Source of the DNA: a virus
Virus record (IMG/VR): IMGVR_UViG_3300030044_000053
Coordinates: 1 to 34,979 of that record
DNA length: 34,979 nucleotides
Strand: one strand, 5' to 3'
The notes under the pieces are model-generated. The model was not told where the DNA came from and made no database searches. It saw nothing but the letters and a program-made list of their open reading frames with translations. The position numbers and the translations under genes were made by a program. Position 1 is the stretch's first letter; every line of letters begins with the position of its first letter. Below are positions 15,731-23,556 of the stretch, one piece after another.

Positions 15731-15921
15731 CTTGATTTCCCCGCCCACTTGATAACGTCATCAGCCAATCCAACAAACTCTGACGGAAGCGCCCTTTCCA
15801 ATTCGTCGAGAAGATCAACAAATCGACGCCTGTTTAGCGCGATAATTGCCGCTCTAAATTCCTCTGGATCAAGATCGTGCTCTGTGATTTCGTCGCATTC
15901 CTTGCAGAAGGATGTAGCCAT
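15727..15921 (-). CDS. Small protein with CxxC near N-terminus (64 aa)
   Basis: MATSFCKECDEITEHDLDPE is followed by a helical, acidic remainder. ATG 15921 follows the methyltransferase stop by 1 bp with GGCGGTG upstream; the longer frame to 15972 would lie inside the methyltransferase gene. The single CxxC could be half of a zinc site in a dimer. Co-transcribed with the methyltransferase. Function unknown. Confidence 0.65.
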   Translation of the reverse strand: MATSFCKECDEITEHDLDPEEFRAAIIALNRRRFVDLLDELERALPSEFVGLADDVIKWAGKSR

Positions 15922-15922
15922 G

Positions 15923-16822
15923 TTACACCGCCGATAGAAGATCGTTGATTGGTCCGCGTTGCTCAGCTTCAACTAGGTTTTTCACAGCCTGACGGTAGTA
16001 CGCCGGCTTAAGCTCGGTCCCTATGAATTTCCGTCCCATGCCTAGAGAAACCGCGCCTTCCGATCCAATTCCGAGAAATGGCGAGTACACCACGTCGTCG
16101 CGGTTTGAATACAGCGTTAAACATCGCTCGATAACGTCCAACTGCAATGGACAAAGATGGCGCTCGTCCTTATCGTCTCGCGCGACTTTGACATTGAGAA
16201 CATTGGTTTGGTTGATCGTCCGCCACACTGGCGAAGCGATTTCCTGCCATGTCGTGACAGGATAATGGTTAGGATCGTGCAAAACAGGTTCGGGCGTCTT
16301 TGACGTTGCCCCGTCCACAGGCTTGCGAAATATCATCATGTAATCAGGCATTCCAACCCGGCATCGCGTCGCGTCCGTTCGGAACGTTTTGTAAAGCAGT
16401 CCATGCGCCTTGGTCCGTTGCATTTCCACAACCGGATCTTTCCAGATCGTGATGCGACTGTGATAATCCCAACCCTCATCTTGGTGGACTTCACGAATAA
16501 CGGAGGGAAGATCGAACAGGCCGATCACGCCGTCTTTCGACTTGGTTGTCGGTATATCCGAGCAATGGACGGCTGAAATTCTACCCTCTTTTGTCGCGCG
16601 AAATATCTCTTTGATTAGAAACCGATAGGTTTCCTTGAATTCATCGTAGCTAGCGACGTTACCCATGTCGCGCTCGCTGTCGGAATAAACAAACAAATGA
16701 GCAAACGGTGGAGAATAAACACTGAAATCAATCGAATCGGACGGCATTCCTGCCGTCCACTCGACGGTATCAACATTGTATGCCGCAAACCGATCCGAAA
16801 CGTGCTGATCGAATACATTCAT
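15923..16822 (-). CDS. Site-specific DNA methyltransferase (beta-type, SPPF motif)
   Basis: A 299-aa amino-methyltransferase acting on N4-cytosine or N6-adenine. Catalytic motif IV is SPPF at 37-40 and the SAM-binding motif I (FLGIGS) is at about 249-254, followed by FIGTEL. Motif IV before motif I is the beta arrangement. SPP[Y/F] is commoner in N4-cytosine enzymes, but phage N6-adenine enzymes with it exist, so the target base is unresolved. No restriction endonuclease is adjacent, so it is an orphan enzyme, probably masking phage DNA from host restriction or altering regulator binding. The ribosome-binding site is weak. Confidence 0.87.
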   Translation of the reverse strand: MNVFDQHVSDRFAAYNVDTVEWTAGMPSDSIDFSVYSPPFAHLFVYSDSERDMGNVASYDEFKETYRFLIKEIFRATKEGRISAVHCSDIPTTKSKDGVIGLFDLPSVIREVHQDEGWDYHSRITIWKDPVVEMQRTKAHGLLYKTFRTDATRCRVGMPDYMMIFRKPVDGATSKTPEPVLHDPNHYPVTTWQEIASPVWRTINQTNVLNVKVARDDKDERHLCPLQLDVIERCLTLYSNRDDVVYSPFLGIGSEGAVSLGMGRKFIGTELKPAYYRQAVKNLVEAEQRGPINDLLSAV

Positions 16823-16847
16823 GTTGACACCATATGTTTGAGTAGCT

Positions 16848-17111
16848 TTACGCGGCGTCGGCGCTCTTTTTCCCGCGAGGAACGCCGAGATTAGCGCGCG
16901 GCCAAACCCTCAGGTAAACCTCGCGGACTGCCTCGCGGAGCAAAGCAACTTCGGGATTTCCGGGATTGTCAATCGCGTCCTCGATGTCTTCGGCGCTAGC
17001 CTCACCCAACGTAGTCAGGTGCACGCCCCAAATATGCTTCTTGGCGTCCTCCTTATTTTTGTGCGTCACGCCGTCAGCGGTCGTGACAGTCTTCGTAACC
17101 GTAATGCTCAT
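16848..17111 (-). CDS. Small phage protein (87 aa)
   Basis: MSITVTKTVTTADGVTHKNK is followed by EDAKKH and a helical C-terminal half ending in a basic tail (PRGKKSADAA). AGGA lies 8 bp before ATG 17111. The 'T-x-DG-x-x-[HF]-x-x-x-x-x-A' start recurs in small phage proteins of unknown role. It lies between the SNF2-like helicase and the methyltransferase and is probably co-transcribed with them. Confidence 0.7.
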   Translation of the reverse strand: MSITVTKTVTTADGVTHKNKEDAKKHIWGVHLTTLGEASAEDIEDAIDNPGNPEVALLREAVREVYLRVWPRANLGVPRGKKSADAA

Positions 17112-17169
17112 TGATCCATTCCTGTTTTGGTTGCCTACATTATCCGCCGATCATTGATCGTCGAATTTC

Positions 17170-18567
17170 CTAAATCCACTTCGGAATCGATGCTTCCATT
17201 TGCGGACGATAGTTTGAAAGGACTTCACTCGACCTATGCGCGCGCGCCATTGCAGCCGACATTTCCGCCTTCATGTATTCGTGGTCGCCGCTCTTGCGCG
17301 AAACCACGTCCCATATCGACGCTTCCGTATCTGCACATATGACGTGAACCTCTACGGCGCGTTTTTGTCGAAATCGCCAGCATCTACGAATTGCCTGATA
17401 ATAGTTTTCGTAGCTGAAGCTCAACCCCATGAACGCCATGCGAGCGCAATGTTGCCAATTAAGCCCATATCCTGCGATACTCGCTTTAGTAAGCATGGTT
17501 AGTGATTGACCGGTTGTAAAAGCGTTTAATCTGTCCTCTTTCACGTCAGGCGACATATTTCCGCGAACTTCGTTGATGTTAGGCATAAGCTCGCGCAAAG
17601 CATCTGCGTCGTAGTTCGTATCGCACCATACAATCCAAGGTTCGTCAGGCTCTCGCGCCATCAACTCTGCAACTTTAATTGCCCTCTCGTTTTTAGTCAA
17701 TCGTTTCTCTTTGTGGATTGATGTTGCGGACGTATCAGGAATGCGAAACAATCGAATTTGACCGTCTTTTTCCGCACCGGAATCCTGAGAGCGATCCGCC
17801 GCCACGATATGCTTGTGAACGTTGAGCGGAGGCATTTCAAATCCAATATCGGAAAACCCAAGATCGGATGGCTTTGACAAACATCTCGACCACGACGCTA
17901 CCCAATCCCAGAATATTTGCGTCGCGTGACCCTTTAGCCGCCACGTTCCCGTGTCCGCGCTATCGTGCAGAAACCATCTAACAAGCATCTGCGACTGAGA
18001 CAGGACGCTAAGAAATTCCGAGTGCTGACCCAACTCCATATGATCGTTCGGCGCTGGCGTCGCCGAGCAGCACAAACGAAATGGCGTGTTTTTGAATGTA
18101 TCTATTAACTTGCGCGTCGTGACGCCAGAGAACGATTTAAGAATTGAGCTTTCGTCGAGAATGACGCCGCCATAAGCATCAGGATCAAATCTTTCCAATC
18201 TGTCATAATTGGTAATGACGATTTGCGGCGTCTCTGGCGGAACTCCAGTTCGGCTGACTTTCGCCTCTACACCGACCCGTTCCGCTTCTGCCAAATGCTG
18301 ATGCACAACGCCGAGCGGCGCGAGCATGAGAACGGGCTTATTTGTTTCCTCGACGACGCATCGCCCCCATTCCAAAGCTATAAAGCTTTTGCCAAGTCCG
18401 GTATCTAGGAAACATGCAGATCGTCCCGCGCGAAGCGCGAACTGCGTGCATGATTCCTGATAATCAAACATGGATGAGTTCAGTTTTGGCGTTCGGCTTA
18501 TTCCTGTCGGAATAGCCGCAATCCGTTTGGTCGAAATCAGTTTGCGATATTCAGACAAATCATTCAT
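17170..18567 (-). CDS. SNF2/DEAD-like superfamily 2 helicase
   Basis: 465 aa from ATG 18567, which overlaps the GcrA-like stop as ATGA; the frame is open 21 codons further upstream inside that gene. Motifs: DTGLGKS (Walker A, 55-61), VILDESS (motif II, 135-141), LCCSATP (motif III, about 190), and in the second RecA fold GYGLNWQHC and QAIRRCWRFRQ (motif VI). This is the compact phage SNF2-type translocase/helicase. It lies two genes upstream of the DNA methyltransferase, a pairing seen in several phages. A role in DNA remodelling during replication or modification is plausible but not shown. Confidence 0.87.
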   Translation of the reverse strand: MNDLSEYRKLISTKRIAAIPTGISRTPKLNSSMFDYQESCTQFALRAGRSACFLDTGLGKSFIALEWGRCVVEETNKPVLMLAPLGVVHQHLAEAERVGVEAKVSRTGVPPETPQIVITNYDRLERFDPDAYGGVILDESSILKSFSGVTTRKLIDTFKNTPFRLCCSATPAPNDHMELGQHSEFLSVLSQSQMLVRWFLHDSADTGTWRLKGHATQIFWDWVASWSRCLSKPSDLGFSDIGFEMPPLNVHKHIVAADRSQDSGAEKDGQIRLFRIPDTSATSIHKEKRLTKNERAIKVAELMAREPDEPWIVWCDTNYDADALRELMPNINEVRGNMSPDVKEDRLNAFTTGQSLTMLTKASIAGYGLNWQHCARMAFMGLSFSYENYYQAIRRCWRFRQKRAVEVHVICADTEASIWDVVSRKSGDHEYMKAEMSAAMARAHRSSEVLSNYRPQMEASIPKWI

Positions 18568-19013
18568 TGCCGCGTCCCCAGTTTCGTATGACCCGCGCAA
18601 TAATTCTTGCCTGACTTTGGCGCTCCGCAATACCGAAATTCATCCGAGAGGGGATCGCCAAGCGGCCAATGACAATCGAAGTCGCCAATCTCCCATATGG
18701 TTTTTGGGTTAGATTGAATGACGACAGGTTCCGGCTTTGGCTCATCGGGAATGATGACGGATTTTGGCTTGAAAACCACCTTCTTGGTAGCTTTCGGAGG
18801 CTTTGTGGGTTTCGGTTCCTTCTTGATATAATCTTTTCCAACGCAGTCAAACCTAATTTTGCCTTCAACGGAACCAAATGAAATTCCATTGCGAGCCGCC
18901 GCGCCAGATACGGCGCATCGCGAACAACCTAGTTCAACGGCGACCTTTCCCGACGAATGCGTCTTGGAAAGCGTTCGTAGCTGTTCGATGCGTTCTTCCG
19001 TCCAGAATTTCAT
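18564..19013 (-). CDS. GcrA-family cell-cycle regulator homologue
   Basis: A 149-aa protein with both conserved ends of alphaproteobacterial GcrA. The N-terminal DNA-binding helix-turn-helix is at about 4-45 (FWTEERIEQLRTLSKTHSSG, then AVSGAAARNG), and the C-terminal module is at about 113-149 (DCHWPLGDP, FRYCGAP, YCAGHTKLG). The linker is long, basic and Pro/Lys-rich (about 63-100). Cellular GcrA binds sigma70-RNA polymerase and activates promoters that often carry methylated GANTC sites. A phage copy near a DNA methyltransferase may redirect host or phage transcription; this is inference. It is divergent from the canonical motif at some positions. Confidence 0.85.
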   Translation of the reverse strand: MKFWTEERIEQLRTLSKTHSSGKVAVELGCSRCAVSGAAARNGISFGSVEGKIRFDCVGKDYIKKEPKPTKPPKATKKVVFKPKSVIIPDEPKPEPVVIQSNPKTIWEIGDFDCHWPLGDPLSDEFRYCGAPKSGKNYCAGHTKLGTRQ

Positions 19014-19360
19014 AGCTCAACCTCATGGCAAAGACGCCAGAAATAAATACGTCCGCCGCGATTGTCTCTATTCGCCTGACCGCACCGCTCGACGACACCC
19101 TGTTTCACCATCTGACACAATAGCGTTGACACAACTCTCATTTTTATGCCCGTGATGCTAACTATTTCCGCAGTTGTGAGTGGTCCATTTGTGAGCGCGG
19201 TCAAGATCGGACCTCGACGATGACGCCTGACAGATACGCCAAGCCTTTTGGCGTGCCTGGAAACTGTAGATTGATCTACGTTTAGATCACTCGCAATTTG
19301 TTTTCCTAGCATCCCTGCGGACAGCATTTTAGGAATATCATCGTAATTCGGATTCATCAT
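19010..19360 (-). CDS. Tandem HTH/winged-helix DNA-binding protein
   Basis: A 116-aa protein with two DNA-binding units: a resolvase-like HTH at about 15-42 (LGKQIASDLNVDQSTVSRHA) and a winged helix at about 50-95 (LTTAEIVSITGIKMRVVSTL, then VKQGVVERC). The start overlaps the upstream nuclease stop as ATGATG. It is followed by the GcrA-like gene with a 4-bp overlap, giving two consecutive regulators in the replication operon. It has a winged-helix layout similar to the 7054-7569 protein. Target unknown. Confidence 0.75.
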   Translation of the reverse strand: MMNPNYDDIPKMLSAGMLGKQIASDLNVDQSTVSRHAKRLGVSVRRHRRGPILTALTNGPLTTAEIVSITGIKMRVVSTLLCQMVKQGVVERCGQANRDNRGGRIYFWRLCHEVEL

Positions 19361-20277
19361 TTGTCTCCGTCAATCCATTCGTTACCGTATGACATTTTGT
19401 AAACAATCTTTTCGCCAGCGCGAACGTCAATTTGTTCGCCTGGAACCAAAGCAGGAATGAACCTATGTTCCTCGCATCCTGTTTGCTGAGCCTTGTAATC
19501 GCGTTGCGTCTTGTTTTTCTCGCACGTCAAGCTTTCGGGATTGACCGTACCATATATACACGTCCGACAATTGACACGCGGAAAAGCGCCTTCGTGGCAG
19601 ATCGAAAGCGACGGGCAGTACAGGCACGCAAAAGCCGCCTTGGCGTTCGGATCATCATGCAAACGTGCGGGAGGTTCCGCCAGATTGGCGATGCGCTCAA
19701 TCCTAGCCTCTGTCTGCATACAGAAAACAGGATCGTAATGCACCCGCTCAAGGTGGCGTTCGTCGGTGTCTTTGTTGACGCACCAATACGCTCCGCGTGT
19801 CAGGCTGAGCGCGTGCATGTAAAGTTGCAACTGCGCGTGATGCTCCGGTATAGCCTTGGCGACGCCGTGTTTGACGACCGCGCGGAATTTTTCGGCTTTC
19901 AGGCTTTTGCATTCGACAACATGCTCTGTTTTTGGAGCTTCAACTAAGCCCGTCGCGGTCGCATCGGTACGACCTCGCAGAAATCCTCCCGCCAACGTGA
20001 CCTTTTTCTGATAATGTCCGAACGTCACGCCGATGTTGGCGAGATCGTCAAGCAACCGATCTTCCCATTTCAGGCCAGTTGTCAATCGAGACGCACCGGC
20101 TCCGTCAAAAGGATTTGATGGAGCGGCCCAATGAAGTTTGTACCAGATGGCGCGGTCGCATGGGTTTATGGCGTCCGACATGGACACGCCCGCGCTATCT
20201 CCCAAACTAGCGCCGCGAGCTAAGAATGCGTAGACGGCTTCTACCGTGTGCGGAAATGGCGGCGGGATTTCAGCCAT
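19357..20277 (-). CDS. PD-(D/E)XK exonuclease, Cas4/RecB-like, with Cys clusters
   Basis: A 306-aa phage nuclease. Core motifs are GRTDA (about 102-106), VVECKSLK (about 119-126, the ExK element) and QLQLYMHAL (motif IV region). A Cys at 40 (NPCDRAIWY) plus a later CLYCPSLSIC cluster match the iron-sulfur arrangement of Cas4/AddB-like nucleases. A second Cys set (CRTC and downstream Cys) follows near the C-terminus and may bind zinc. It would resect DNA ends for the recombination system next door. Its ATG lies inside the last codons of RNase H. Confidence 0.85.
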   Translation of the reverse strand: MAEIPPPFPHTVEAVYAFLARGASLGDSAGVSMSDAINPCDRAIWYKLHWAAPSNPFDGAGASRLTTGLKWEDRLLDDLANIGVTFGHYQKKVTLAGGFLRGRTDATATGLVEAPKTEHVVECKSLKAEKFRAVVKHGVAKAIPEHHAQLQLYMHALSLTRGAYWCVNKDTDERHLERVHYDPVFCMQTEARIERIANLAEPPARLHDDPNAKAAFACLYCPSLSICHEGAFPRVNCRTCIYGTVNPESLTCEKNKTQRDYKAQQTGCEEHRFIPALVPGEQIDVRAGEKIVYKMSYGNEWIDGDK

Positions 20278-20281
20278 TGGC
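20267..20281. repeat. 15-bp gene-boundary repeat, copy 1 (3' side of RNase H)
   Basis: ATTTCAGCCATTGGC, identical to 20798-20812. It covers the RNase H stop and the ATG of the Cas4-like nuclease. Confidence 0.85.
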
Positions 20282-20794
20282 GAGCGCCCGCGCGGCTCGT
20301 TCTGTTTTCATTGCCGCTTTAGCCAACTGATCGCACTTGCGGTTGACCCAATGACGCCCATTACCAGCCGTGTGTCCGCGAACATGGCGTAATGTAATTT
20401 TTACGTTTAACATATCACAAATATTACGAATATGTGCAATTGCGGCGCTGACGTTTTGCGTTGGATTTATTTTAGGGATGGACAGTGGGGATGAATTTTT
20501 ATGCGCAGAAATTGTGGCGCATGGCACTAATCTAACAATCCATCCCAAAGCTATAGTTGCGTCTGATTGTATCATGATATCACTGATGCCATCGAGCATA
20601 CCTGATTTAACGGCAACATGAAGGCCATTTGCAATTGCGTACAATTCAGCCTCACCAGAATTGTTAGGTGACGCCTTTAGTGCGCCAGACCAGCTCTGAG
20701 ATACTGGCGACGTGTCAGACTTTGCCCAGGCGGCCCAACCGGATGCTCCGGTCTGTCCGCATAGGCTGGCGTCAGTGATAATGGTTGCTTTCAC
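20270..20794 (-). CDS. Ribonuclease H-like protein (RNase HI fold)
   Basis: 174 aa with the RNase HI active-site order: D8 (IITDAS), E48/E50 (SGEAELYAI), D78 (IQSDA) and a late acidic residue after RHVRGHT (about D158, KCDQLAK). It degrades RNA in RNA-DNA hybrids, removing primers or R-loops. The start is GTG 20794, right after TGA-AAT-ACA in the same frame as the upstream 53-aa gene. A 15-bp gene-boundary sequence flanks the whole gene (20267 and 20798), suggesting insertion as a single unit. Confidence 0.85.
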   Translation of the reverse strand: MKATIITDASLCGQTGASGWAAWAKSDTSPVSQSWSGALKASPNNSGEAELYAIANGLHVAVKSGMLDGISDIMIQSDATIALGWIVRLVPCATISAHKNSSPLSIPKINPTQNVSAAIAHIRNICDMLNVKITLRHVRGHTAGNGRHWVNRKCDQLAKAAMKTERAARALANG

Positions 20795-20797
20795 TGT

Positions 20798-20812
20798 ATT
20801 TCAGCCATTGGC
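20798..20812. repeat. 15-bp gene-boundary repeat, copy 2 (5' side of RNase H)
   Basis: The second identical copy, 531 bp away. It includes the stop of the 53-aa gene and an orphan ATG-GCT-GAA-AT that mimics the start of the Cas4-like gene. Confidence 0.85.
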
Positions 20813-20962
20813 TGTTTCTTTGTCCTCTAAGAAAATTTCAACGTGAAGGTTATCAGGGTCAATTTTAACTCTAGCAATACGTTTGCCGGTTCTCCTTTCT
20901 AAGATTTCTAATGCGTCAAAAATATCAGATTCCGCGTCCTCAATGTCGTCTCGTTCACTCAT
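20801..20962 (-). CDS. 53-aa acidic small protein upstream of RNase H
   Basis: MSERDDIEDAESDIFDALEI is followed by ERRTGKRIARVKIDPDNLHVE: an acidic helix and then a beta hairpin. ATG 20962 overlaps the stop region of the next upstream frame. It ends ANG-stop, as RNase H does, through the shared boundary repeat. Function unknown; the compact fold suggests a regulator or adaptor. Confidence 0.7.
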   Translation of the reverse strand: MSERDDIEDAESDIFDALEILERRTGKRIARVKIDPDNLHVEIFLEDKETANG

Positions 20963-21074
20963 CAAAGCCTCCACAGAAACAAATTAGGCCACTCTCGCAG
21001 ATGCCACGCGGATTGGTCAGGACTGAAAAGAGCCTTGGCGCGAAACGCACAGAAGTTGACCGATTATCGGGCAT
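20955..21074 (-). CDS. Possible 39-aa protein with unclear start
   Basis: The frame from ATG 21074 gives MPDNRSTSVRFAPRLFSVLT and ends in a Cys-rich CESGLICFCGGFDE. Its stop overlaps the next gene's start region. The frame is open further upstream to 21155, and that stretch also reads like protein (DCGDRPPIWVVSSFS), but it contains only a GTG and rarer start codons. Either a non-ATG start is used or only the short form exists. Low certainty. Confidence 0.35.
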   Translation of the reverse strand: MPDNRSTSVRFAPRLFSVLTNPRGICESGLICFCGGFDE

Positions 21075-21187
21075 CCACACGTTCGCCGATTCTTTTCGTG
21101 AGAAGGAGCTAACGACCCAGATAGGAGGCCGGTCCCCGCAATCTGCCAGTGTTATTTAGATGCGCCACCTCTGGCTGGGCGATCCGA

Positions 21188-21736
21188 TCAAAACGGAATA
21201 TCGTCATCCGCCGATGCCGCCGCACGGCCTGCGGCTGCATTTCGCCCCCACGGACGCGATGCTGCGGGCGCTGACGGCTTTGCGGGAGTTGCGGCTTGTC
21301 TCGGCGCGGGACGACTGGCAGGCGTTTGGGGAACGCTGGAAATCGCCTTGTATGTCTTGACCTCGTTTTTGTCGCCGTAAACCTCATCTTTCTTGATGAC
21401 GACCTTGACCATGAACGGCTTGTAATGAAGGTCCGAGCTTTCTCGCGAGGGCGGCGTATTTGTCGCCAGGAAGATGTCAGCCAAGGCGCGTTGGGCGATG
21501 GCCTGCGCCGTTTCGTTCGTATGCTGGATGCAAAGTTGCACCCACAACTTACGATTTATGAACGCGCCTTCCACTACGTCGAGCGTCAGCTTGAGCAAGG
21601 TTCCGTTACCCGCTTTCGTCGAAGCGATTTCGGAATCCGTGATTTGAACTTGGTAGTTTCCCGCCGGTAACGGATCGCCGTTGAACTCGGATGCGGGGAT
21701 GGTTTCGGCGTCAAATACCTCACCTAGATCGGCCAT
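21188..21736 (-). CDS. DUF669-family single-strand DNA-binding-like protein
   Basis: A 182-aa protein beginning MADLGEVFDAETIPASEFNG, a typical DUF669 start, then LPAGNYQVQITDSEI and KAGNGTLLKLTLDVVEGAF in an OB-fold-like region (1-135). A disordered Ala/Pro/Ser linker leads to an acidic DDDIPF tail, the SSB-type C-terminal tip that recruits partners. A strong AAGGAG precedes ATG 21736. With the ATPase at 21954 and the VRR-NUC nuclease it forms a recombination module. Confidence 0.85.
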   Translation of the reverse strand: MADLGEVFDAETIPASEFNGDPLPAGNYQVQITDSEIASTKAGNGTLLKLTLDVVEGAFINRKLWVQLCIQHTNETAQAIAQRALADIFLATNTPPSRESSDLHYKPFMVKVVIKKDEVYGDKNEVKTYKAISSVPQTPASRPAPRQAATPAKPSAPAASRPWGRNAAAGRAAASADDDIPF

Positions 21737-21741
21737 TTTGG

Positions 21742-21948
21742 TTACTCCTTGGATGCGGGTTTTGTTCGCGACGTAAAACGCTTGACCTTGACGCTATCAC
21801 CATCAAGATCAAATATCGGATCATCAGGGGGTCGTGAGCCTTTTCCGCACGCGACCCATTCCTCGATATAATCTTTTAGATCGCTGATGCTGGCTCCATG
21901 TGGCCGATCTAAACTGACGACAAATTCAATTAAATTGTTTTTGGGCAT
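21742..21948 (-). CDS. Small phage protein (68 aa)
   Basis: MPKNNLIEFVVSLDRPHGAS is followed by ISDLKDYIEEWVACGKG and a basic C-terminus. The strand-helix beginning resembles small regulatory or nuclease-inhibitor folds, but no family is recognised. It sits 5 bp from both the ATPase gene and the SSB-like gene and is presumably co-transcribed. Confidence 0.7.
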   Translation of the reverse strand: MPKNNLIEFVVSLDRPHGASISDLKDYIEEWVACGKGSRPPDDPIFDLDGDSVKVKRFTSRTKPASKE

Positions 21949-21953
21949 TCGGG

Positions 21954-22763
21954 TTAATCCTTAGAGTTGGGAACAACGATAGCAGGCAGATAAGGCGCGA
22001 GCGCCGCATAGCCCTCACCACGCTTGAACATGATTTTCTCAGGCATGTTGTATCGATTTTTCGCCACGAAGCTTGGGCGCTGTTCGGTATAAATCCACCG
22101 CGTACCGCCGCCGACGCCCTTAGTTTCTTTCTTAATGTATGTTGTTCCTTGAAGCTTCACCGCCTTAGCATCTTCAACCTTAATGCTGGCCTCTTGATTG
22201 ACAAAGAAGATAGCATCCATTTCATCTTGAAACAAGCCGAGTGCTCTCTTGTGCAATCGAATATCGTAACGACTATACGATGATGTCTGCGGATCGTCGA
22301 AGCGTTCAATCGTCGAATGGGCTATATGGATAGTTGTCATGCCGCGTTCGTGTCGAAGTTTGGCGCATGTCGATAGATAATCCATCCATAGGCTATCTGC
22401 CGCGACATAGCTTTTCCCAAAACCGGGAGTTTCCATATTCTCCCATTTGTTTTCTTCGCATGTATATCGCCAGACGAGCTTTTCCATCTTGTCGATACTA
22501 TCAATCACAACCGTCTTGAAATCGTGCGGCTCGTAAAGAAGCGCGTCAAGCGCCTGCATCACTTCGACAAAAGACGTAATTGGCTCATCGCCAAAGCTGG
22601 TCAACTCAAGATCGCCTGACGTTCCGTCTTCCGTCTGAATGAACACCGTATCCGGAAACTCGGCTCCTAAAGTTGTTTTGCCAAGCCCAGGAGGGCCGTA
22701 GATTAGGACGCGCGCGGGCTTGTTCGCCGTGACGCGCCGCAAGGTTGATAGACTGACAGCCAT
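21954..22763 (-). CDS. Sak4-like RecA-type ATPase (AAA_24), annealing recombinase
   Basis: A 269-aa protein with Walker A at 23-31 (GPPGLGKTT) and Walker B near 84-92 (TVVIDSIDK), followed by HIAHSTIERF and an arginine-finger-like region. This is the P-loop phage family often called Sak4 or AAA_24, which acts with an SSB-like partner in single-strand annealing recombination. AGAGG lies 8 bp before ATG 22763. The adjacent DUF669 protein supports the pairing. RecA-like strand exchange is possible but less likely at this size. Confidence 0.83.
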   Translation of the reverse strand: MAVSLSTLRRVTANKPARVLIYGPPGLGKTTLGAEFPDTVFIQTEDGTSGDLELTSFGDEPITSFVEVMQALDALLYEPHDFKTVVIDSIDKMEKLVWRYTCEENKWENMETPGFGKSYVAADSLWMDYLSTCAKLRHERGMTTIHIAHSTIERFDDPQTSSYSRYDIRLHKRALGLFQDEMDAIFFVNQEASIKVEDAKAVKLQGTTYIKKETKGVGGGTRWIYTEQRPSFVAKNRYNMPEKIMFKRGEGYAALAPYLPAIVVPNSKD

Positions 22764-22775
22764 CTGATTTGCCTC

Positions 22776-23132
22776 TTAGGAGAATTTAACAGTCGGATCG
22801 ATCACGCCGCGATTTTGCAGCAATCGAACAGCTTCGATAGTAGAATATTCAACCATTGTAGCCATTCCGTTATGAGCTAGACGCGGTATCAATTCCTTCT
22901 GCGCTTTTGAAAGCCGCCCATCTGGACGCTTCAATTCAAGAAAAAATGACTTGCCCAACGCCCCGCAAAAGAAATCGGGAACGCCAGGAATACCGCCCAT
23001 TTCCTTGAACCTAACGCGCTCTTTTGGACCTCGTATCGCTTCGTTCGCGATATGAAACATCACGGTATCGGGCATTTTATAGGCTTCGTAGATCGCCCAT
23101 ACCCGCTTATGAATGTCGTCTTCGTAGATCAT
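22776..23132 (-). CDS. VRR-NUC domain nuclease
   Basis: A 118-aa stand-alone VRR-NUC (PD-(D/E)XK) domain: G-x-PD at D53 (GIPGVPDFF), E66 and K68 (FFLELKRPDGRLSKAQ). Small phage members cleave branched DNA such as Holliday junctions. Length is typical for single-domain phage forms. The start overlaps the preceding stop as ATGA. It belongs to the recombination module and would process intermediates made by the annealing ATPase. Confidence 0.87.
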   Translation of the reverse strand: MIYEDDIHKRVWAIYEAYKMPDTVMFHIANEAIRGPKERVRFKEMGGIPGVPDFFCGALGKSFFLELKRPDGRLSKAQKELIPRLAHNGMATMVEYSTIEAVRLLQNRGVIDPTVKFS

Positions 23133-23488
23133 TGGTCTAGGCTTTCTTCGCCAGCCAGATAATCAGCCGCGCGAACAAGTAGACGGCCCAATGGCGTCTT
23201 TGGCGAGACTTCGGCACGCTCTTGTTTGTATAAACTGCGTTGCCTATCATCATATGCGGCCCCCAATGTAGCATAGTGTTCCACACTAATTGATTTTGGT
23301 ATTCTATAACGAAGGTTCCACAAAACGCTACGCGGAATTTTTATCTTCGACGCGACGCGGCTCATAGCCTGTCCATAATCTCCAGGGAAACGACTTTCGG
23401 CGCGCGTCAATGCGTGAGCCCATTCTCGCGCTTCATTGACATACGCACCGGCCGCCATTTTTCCACTCAGCAAGTCGAGTTTGACCAT
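23129..23488 (-). CDS. Phage protein with HTH-like centre, alphaproteobacterial type
   Basis: A 119-aa protein. ATG 23488 has AAGG about 9 bp upstream (a TTG two codons earlier is also possible). Sequence includes AREWAHALTRAESRFPGDY and IPRSVLWNLRYRIPKSISVE, a pattern I associate with early phage proteins of rhizobia-like hosts. The IPRSVLWNLRYR part looks like a recognition helix, so it may bind DNA. It is the second gene after the terminator at 23735. Function unknown. Confidence 0.7.
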   Translation of the reverse strand: MVKLDLLSGKMAAGAYVNEAREWAHALTRAESRFPGDYGQAMSRVASKIKIPRSVLWNLRYRIPKSISVEHYATLGAAYDDRQRSLYKQERAEVSPKTPLGRLLVRAADYLAGEESLDQ

Positions 23489-23556
23489 TTGCAAAGACCT
23501 TTCGAGTACGTTTGCCCCGACCGAAAGGAGAACTTATGAGCTTGAACTCTTTTCAC

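Noticed and set aside
15923-18567. DISARM- or restriction-like defence system (methyltransferase plus SNF2 helicase)
   Set aside because: No nuclease subunit, DUF1998 or PLD partner is present, and the genes sit inside a phage replication operon.
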